Assembly: GCA_947649355.1 (NCBI GenBank)
Contig: CANSRG010000005.1
Coordinates: 1-45,696, forward strand
Source: an uncultured Mycoplasmatota bacterium
Lineage (GTDB): Bacteria > Bacillota_I > Bacilli_A > RF39 > UBA660
Direction of reading: 5' to 3'
DNA: 45,696 bases
A model generated the notes under the pieces. The model did no database searches and was not told the origin of the DNA. It saw nothing but the letters and a program-made list of their open reading frames with translations. Shown here piece by piece: positions 43,372 through 45,696 of the stretch. Numbering within the stretch: the first letter of the stretch is position 1; the number at the start of each line of letters is the position of its first letter. A program made the translations under genes and the position numbers.

Positions 43372-43527
43372 ATGAGAGAATTATTGTTTTTTATATTAGG
43401 AATGATAGTTGGTGGTATTGCAATGACTACTTTAATGTGTTGCTTACAAATCAATAGAATAAATGAAATGGAAGCAAGATGTTTGAAATTAGAGAATGAA
43501 AAGTCGGAGGTGCAAGATGAGAACTAG
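43372..43527 (+). CDS. DUF3789-like small membrane protein
   Basis: Fifty-one residues start at ATG 43372 after AAAGGA. A hydrophobic helix (LLFFILGMIVGGIAMTTLM) is followed by CCLQINR and a charged tail. The short FILGM-x-VGG pattern matches DUF3789, tiny single-span proteins encoded in many clostridial elements. It overlaps the start of mobC by 11 bp. Function unknown. Confidence 0.65.
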   Translation: MRELLFFILGMIVGGIAMTTLMCCLQINRINEMEARCLKLENEKSEVQDEN

Positions 43528-43846
43528 AAGTATCAAAAAACAAGTTTGGCTTAATAGAGAAGAAGCAACTCTTTTAAAAAAGAAAGCCAAGAAAGTTGGA
43601 CTTAATGAATCGGAATTACTACGAAATTTAATTGTAGGATTTGAGCCTAGAGAAAAACCGGATGAAAGATTTTACGAAGCATTAAATCAAATGAGAGCCA
43701 TAGGTAATAATCTTAATCAAATTGCAAGAAAAGCAAACTCACTTAATTTAATTGATTATCCTTTATATCAAAAAGAATCAGATAAGTGGAATCAATTTAT
43801 GTTGAAGATAAAAAAAGAATTTTTACTTCCAAAGGAAAAAGAGTAA
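43517..43846 (+). CDS. mobC: MobC relaxosome accessory protein
   Basis: The 109-residue protein begins with a ribbon-helix-helix-like region (KKQVWLNREEATLLKKKAKK and GLNESELLRNLIVGF). The conserved MobC block ALNQMRAIGNNLNQIARKAN follows. MobC proteins bind oriT and help the relaxase melt and nick DNA. I chose ATG 43517, preceded by CGGAGG, over ATG 43496. The relaxase gene itself must lie to the right of the window. Confidence 0.88.
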   Translation: MRTRSIKKQVWLNREEATLLKKKAKKVGLNESELLRNLIVGFEPREKPDERFYEALNQMRAIGNNLNQIARKANSLNLIDYPLYQKESDKWNQFMLKIKKEFLLPKEKE

Positions 43847-43848
43847 AG

Positions 43849-44793
43849 ATGGATAAGAAAGTAAAAGTTGTCTATAACAAATTAGAAAACTTATCATTTA
43901 ATGATAAAGGATATATTGATTTAAGTGAATCAAAAATTAAAAAGAAAAATGATTTAGTTAATGTATGTAATATCTTCAGAGATCCACGATATGAAACATT
44001 TAGAATTTTTTATATGAAGAAGGACAAAATCATAGGGCAAGAAGCAATTACAAGTAAAATTCCAAATGCAGTAGTAGTTTTCTCTCGTGGGAAAGATACT
44101 ATCAATAATCCTGTTAGGAGTTTTGAAAGAATGAATAATAGAATTAAAAGACTTGGTGCAGACGGTTATTATTTAGCACATAATCATATTTCTGAATCGG
44201 CTATTCCATCAATGCAAGATTTAGATATTACTCGTGAATTTGCTGCTAATGTTGATGGCTTTTTAGGACATATTGTTTTAGGTAATTCTAATAGATACTC
44301 GATTATAGAAGAAGATTCAAAAGGTAGAATTTTAATGCCTAAAGAAAAAACATTAGAAAGTTCTATAATAAATGAAGTAAAAGAGAATAGTTTATATGAT
44401 GTTAGAATTTTAAATCGAGATGAATTAGTAGCCATATTAAAACAAATACAGAATGAAAAGGAATATTCAACGGCAATATTAACTGATTGTAAATGTAATA
44501 TACGAATGGTACTAGATATTCCAAATAAAATGTTTAATCAAGAGTTAGAGAACTTAAATGGCTTTTTTAAAAATATTGCAAGAAATAGTGGCTCTACTAG
44601 AGTTTTTATAGGAACGAAAGACAAAGATACCTATAACAAAGTTTTAAAACATATCGAGTATGGAACTATTAAAGATATGGTTTGCGTTGATAATAAAGGC
44701 GATTTAATCGTAGATGATGAAATAATGTGTACTTGTGATTTATTTGATAAAGAAAAATCTCAAAAACTGCGACAGAGTAAAGAAGTAAGATAA
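43849..44793 (+). CDS. RadC/JAB-like protein
   Basis: The 314-residue protein contains a JAMM zinc-metalloprotease-like motif H111-N-H with seven residues then S-x2-D (HNHISESAIPSMQD). A Glu-bearing segment KIIGQEAITSK lies before it, and FLGHIVLGNSNRYSIIEED after it. This is the RadC-like arrangement. RadC-like proteins recur in conjugative elements, but their function is uncertain. I chose ATG 43849 over ATG 43786, which overlaps mobC without a ribosome-binding site. The C-terminal half (about 190-314) is unassigned and unusually long. Confidence 0.78.
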   Translation: MDKKVKVVYNKLENLSFNDKGYIDLSESKIKKKNDLVNVCNIFRDPRYETFRIFYMKKDKIIGQEAITSKIPNAVVVFSRGKDTINNPVRSFERMNNRIKRLGADGYYLAHNHISESAIPSMQDLDITREFAANVDGFLGHIVLGNSNRYSIIEEDSKGRILMPKEKTLESSIINEVKENSLYDVRILNRDELVAILKQIQNEKEYSTAILTDCKCNIRMVLDIPNKMFNQELENLNGFFKNIARNSGSTRVFIGTKDKDTYNKVLKHIEYGTIKDMVCVDNKGDLIVDDEIMCTCDLFDKEKSQKLRQSKEVR

Positions 44794-44817
44794 TTAAAAT
44801 ATTGAAAGGAGTAAAAA

Positions 44818-45102
44818 ATGAGTAAAAAATATTTTGAAGATAACAATGATCCAGAGTTTTTATATCAAATGTTAAGTAGGCTTGAAACGGACTGTAAATA
44901 TTTTTTAGGCAATGGCAATGGCTATGAAAAGCACTTGCGGGCTTCAACTATAAGTGAGCAAATATCTGCTATGAAAGAAATCTATAATAAATTAGATGAA
45001 AAACCAGAGTGGCTAACTATGGAGCAGATAAATGAATATGAAAATAAAATGATATTAAAACTAACTGAAAAAAATAATAAAAAAGTTTTCTATGAGAGAT
45101 AG
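44818..45102 (+). CDS. LPD11 domain protein
   Basis: The 94-residue protein matches the LPD11 pattern: EFLYQMLSRLETDCKYFLG, then NGYEKHLRA, then ISAMKEIYNKLDEKPEWLTM. LPD11 is a polyvalent-protein-associated domain often found as a short stand-alone protein in conjugative elements. Function unknown. GAAAGGAG precedes the ATG. Confidence 0.75.
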   Translation: MSKKYFEDNNDPEFLYQMLSRLETDCKYFLGNGNGYEKHLRASTISEQISAMKEIYNKLDEKPEWLTMEQINEYENKMILKLTEKNNKKVFYER

Positions 45103-45168
45103 ATTATTTAATTGTAAAATGATATAATTATCTCACAGATAAATAGTTTGTAGAGAGGAGTTGATAAT

Positions 45169-45636
45169 ATGCCACAAATGAACAAGGGTGGAAAATTTAT
45201 ATTTGGAAAATCTAAAATTAGGGAAAATTTACAAGTGCAATTTCCACCACAAGCAATAAAAGAATATAATATATGTTCCGAAGGAAAAGTATATTTATTT
45301 ACTGGAGCGAAAGCAACAGGAGGATTCTGTGTAACTAGAAAAGGATTATTAGAGCCATCTAAAATAGGAAATATTTTAAAAGATACTCAAGATTTAAAAG
45401 ATTATAAATTACCAGAAGGAGAATTTATAGATTATAAAGGCAGAAAGTATTGTTGGATAAACATTTCAAAAGATGGACTTATAGAATTAACAGAAAAAAT
45501 GTTAGAAGTATTAGAGTTATCTATTGGTATGGAATTATTATCAATTCGCAGTAGTGATATTGCATTTACTATGGGGGCAAAAGGACCACTTTTAGAAAAA
45601 GCAGAGAATTATCAAGGAACAATAGATGTTTACTAA
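45169..45636 (+). CDS. Conserved hypothetical protein with AbrB-like internal duplication
   Basis: The 155-residue protein begins MPQMNKGGKFIFGKSKIREN. The two halves align: residues about 17-65 (VQFPPQAIKEYNICSEGKVY then FCVTRKGLLEP) and about 103-150 (IELTEKMLEVLELSIGMELL then FTMGAKGPLLE). The hydrophobic-x-hydrophobic-Pro-x and Gly-turn spacing resembles SpoVT/AbrB swapped-hairpin domains. A DNA-binding function is inferred only. TATAAT (45123-45128) and GAGAGGAG suggest its own promoter. Confidence 0.65.
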   Translation: MPQMNKGGKFIFGKSKIRENLQVQFPPQAIKEYNICSEGKVYLFTGAKATGGFCVTRKGLLEPSKIGNILKDTQDLKDYKLPEGEFIDYKGRKYCWINISKDGLIELTEKMLEVLELSIGMELLSIRSSDIAFTMGAKGPLLEKAENYQGTIDVY

Positions 45637-45670
45637 AATACAAATTACAAGTTGAAAGTTAGGTGTATTT

Positions 45671-45696
45671 ATGGAATATGACAAATTAGAATTTGA
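45671..45696 (+). CDS. Partial ORF at the right edge
   Basis: ATG 45671 is preceded by GTTAGGTG at a suitable distance and is followed by eight open codons (MEYDKLEF) before the window ends. It cannot be identified. Confidence 0.4.

Larger units (their letters stand above)
25900..45696. mobile_element. Left part of an integrative conjugative element (Tn1549-like gene set)
   Basis: From parA onward the gene content is that of Clostridia/Erysipelotrichia-type integrative elements: parA-parB, adhesin with sortase, giant methylase-helicase, tnpV, DUF3848, DUF3991-Toprim, oriT-like hairpins, DUF3789, mobC, RadC-like and LPD11. Codon choice also shifts from the chromosomal style to more C-ending codons. 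The exact left end lies somewhere in 25894-26300 and cannot be fixed. Integrase, relaxase and coupling protein are not in the window, so the element continues to the right. Confidence 0.85.

Overview
The window is very AT-rich, low-GC Gram-positive DNA using the standard bacterial code (TGA appears as a stop, TGG as Trp). A clear sigG, a ylbJ-like gene and several BclA-like collagen proteins point to an endospore-forming, probably gut-associated member of the Bacillota. The species cannot be fixed from the sequence. No rRNA or tRNA genes were seen.

Region 1 (1-8402) is a plus-strand operon for a minimal type IV secretion-like machine. Three consecutive secreted proteins each carry a different predicted cell-wall-active domain (Amidase_3, a lysozyme-like domain, a C39/papain-like cysteine peptidase). 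All three end in the same two-helix membrane module, which resembles VirB2/TrbC pilins. They are followed by a VirB6-like membrane protein, a PrgI-like protein and a VirB4 ATPase encoded as two translationally coupled cistrons. No relaxase or VirD4 coupling protein is visible. The triple hydrolase-pilin arrangement is the strongest candidate here for an undescribed system.

Region 2 (8403-25893) is chromosomal. It holds a minus-strand cluster of three collagen-like spore-surface genes and ylbJ, followed on the plus strand by ylbL, sigG, a rhodanese lipoprotein, a membrane-tethered MerR regulator with a YbjQ protein, and another collagen-like gene. Further on are two SDR oxidoreductases (one ucpA-like), a thioredoxin-like protein, a cold-shock protein, a DUF2130 protein, a MATE transporter fused to a cytidylate-kinase-like domain, a large DUF285 repeat surface protein, signal peptidase I and a radical SAM protein. 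The DUF285 gene has a run of ten G between its likely -35 and -10 boxes, which suggests phase-variable transcription.

Region 3 (about 25900 to the end of the window) is the left part of an integrative conjugative element of the Tn1549-like type. It starts with small leader ORFs and repeats, then parA-parB, a secreted K/E-rich protein, a thioester/SpaA-type adhesin with its sortase, small hypotheticals, and a 2599-residue ArdC-like/methylase/SNF2-helicase protein. A tnpV gene with its own ribosome-binding site is nested in another frame of that giant gene. After it come DUF3848, DUF3991-Toprim and HTH proteins, an oriT-like hairpin region, DUF3789, MobC, a RadC/JAB-like protein, an LPD11 protein and a conserved AbrB-like hypothetical. 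Relaxase, coupling protein and integrase must lie beyond the right edge.
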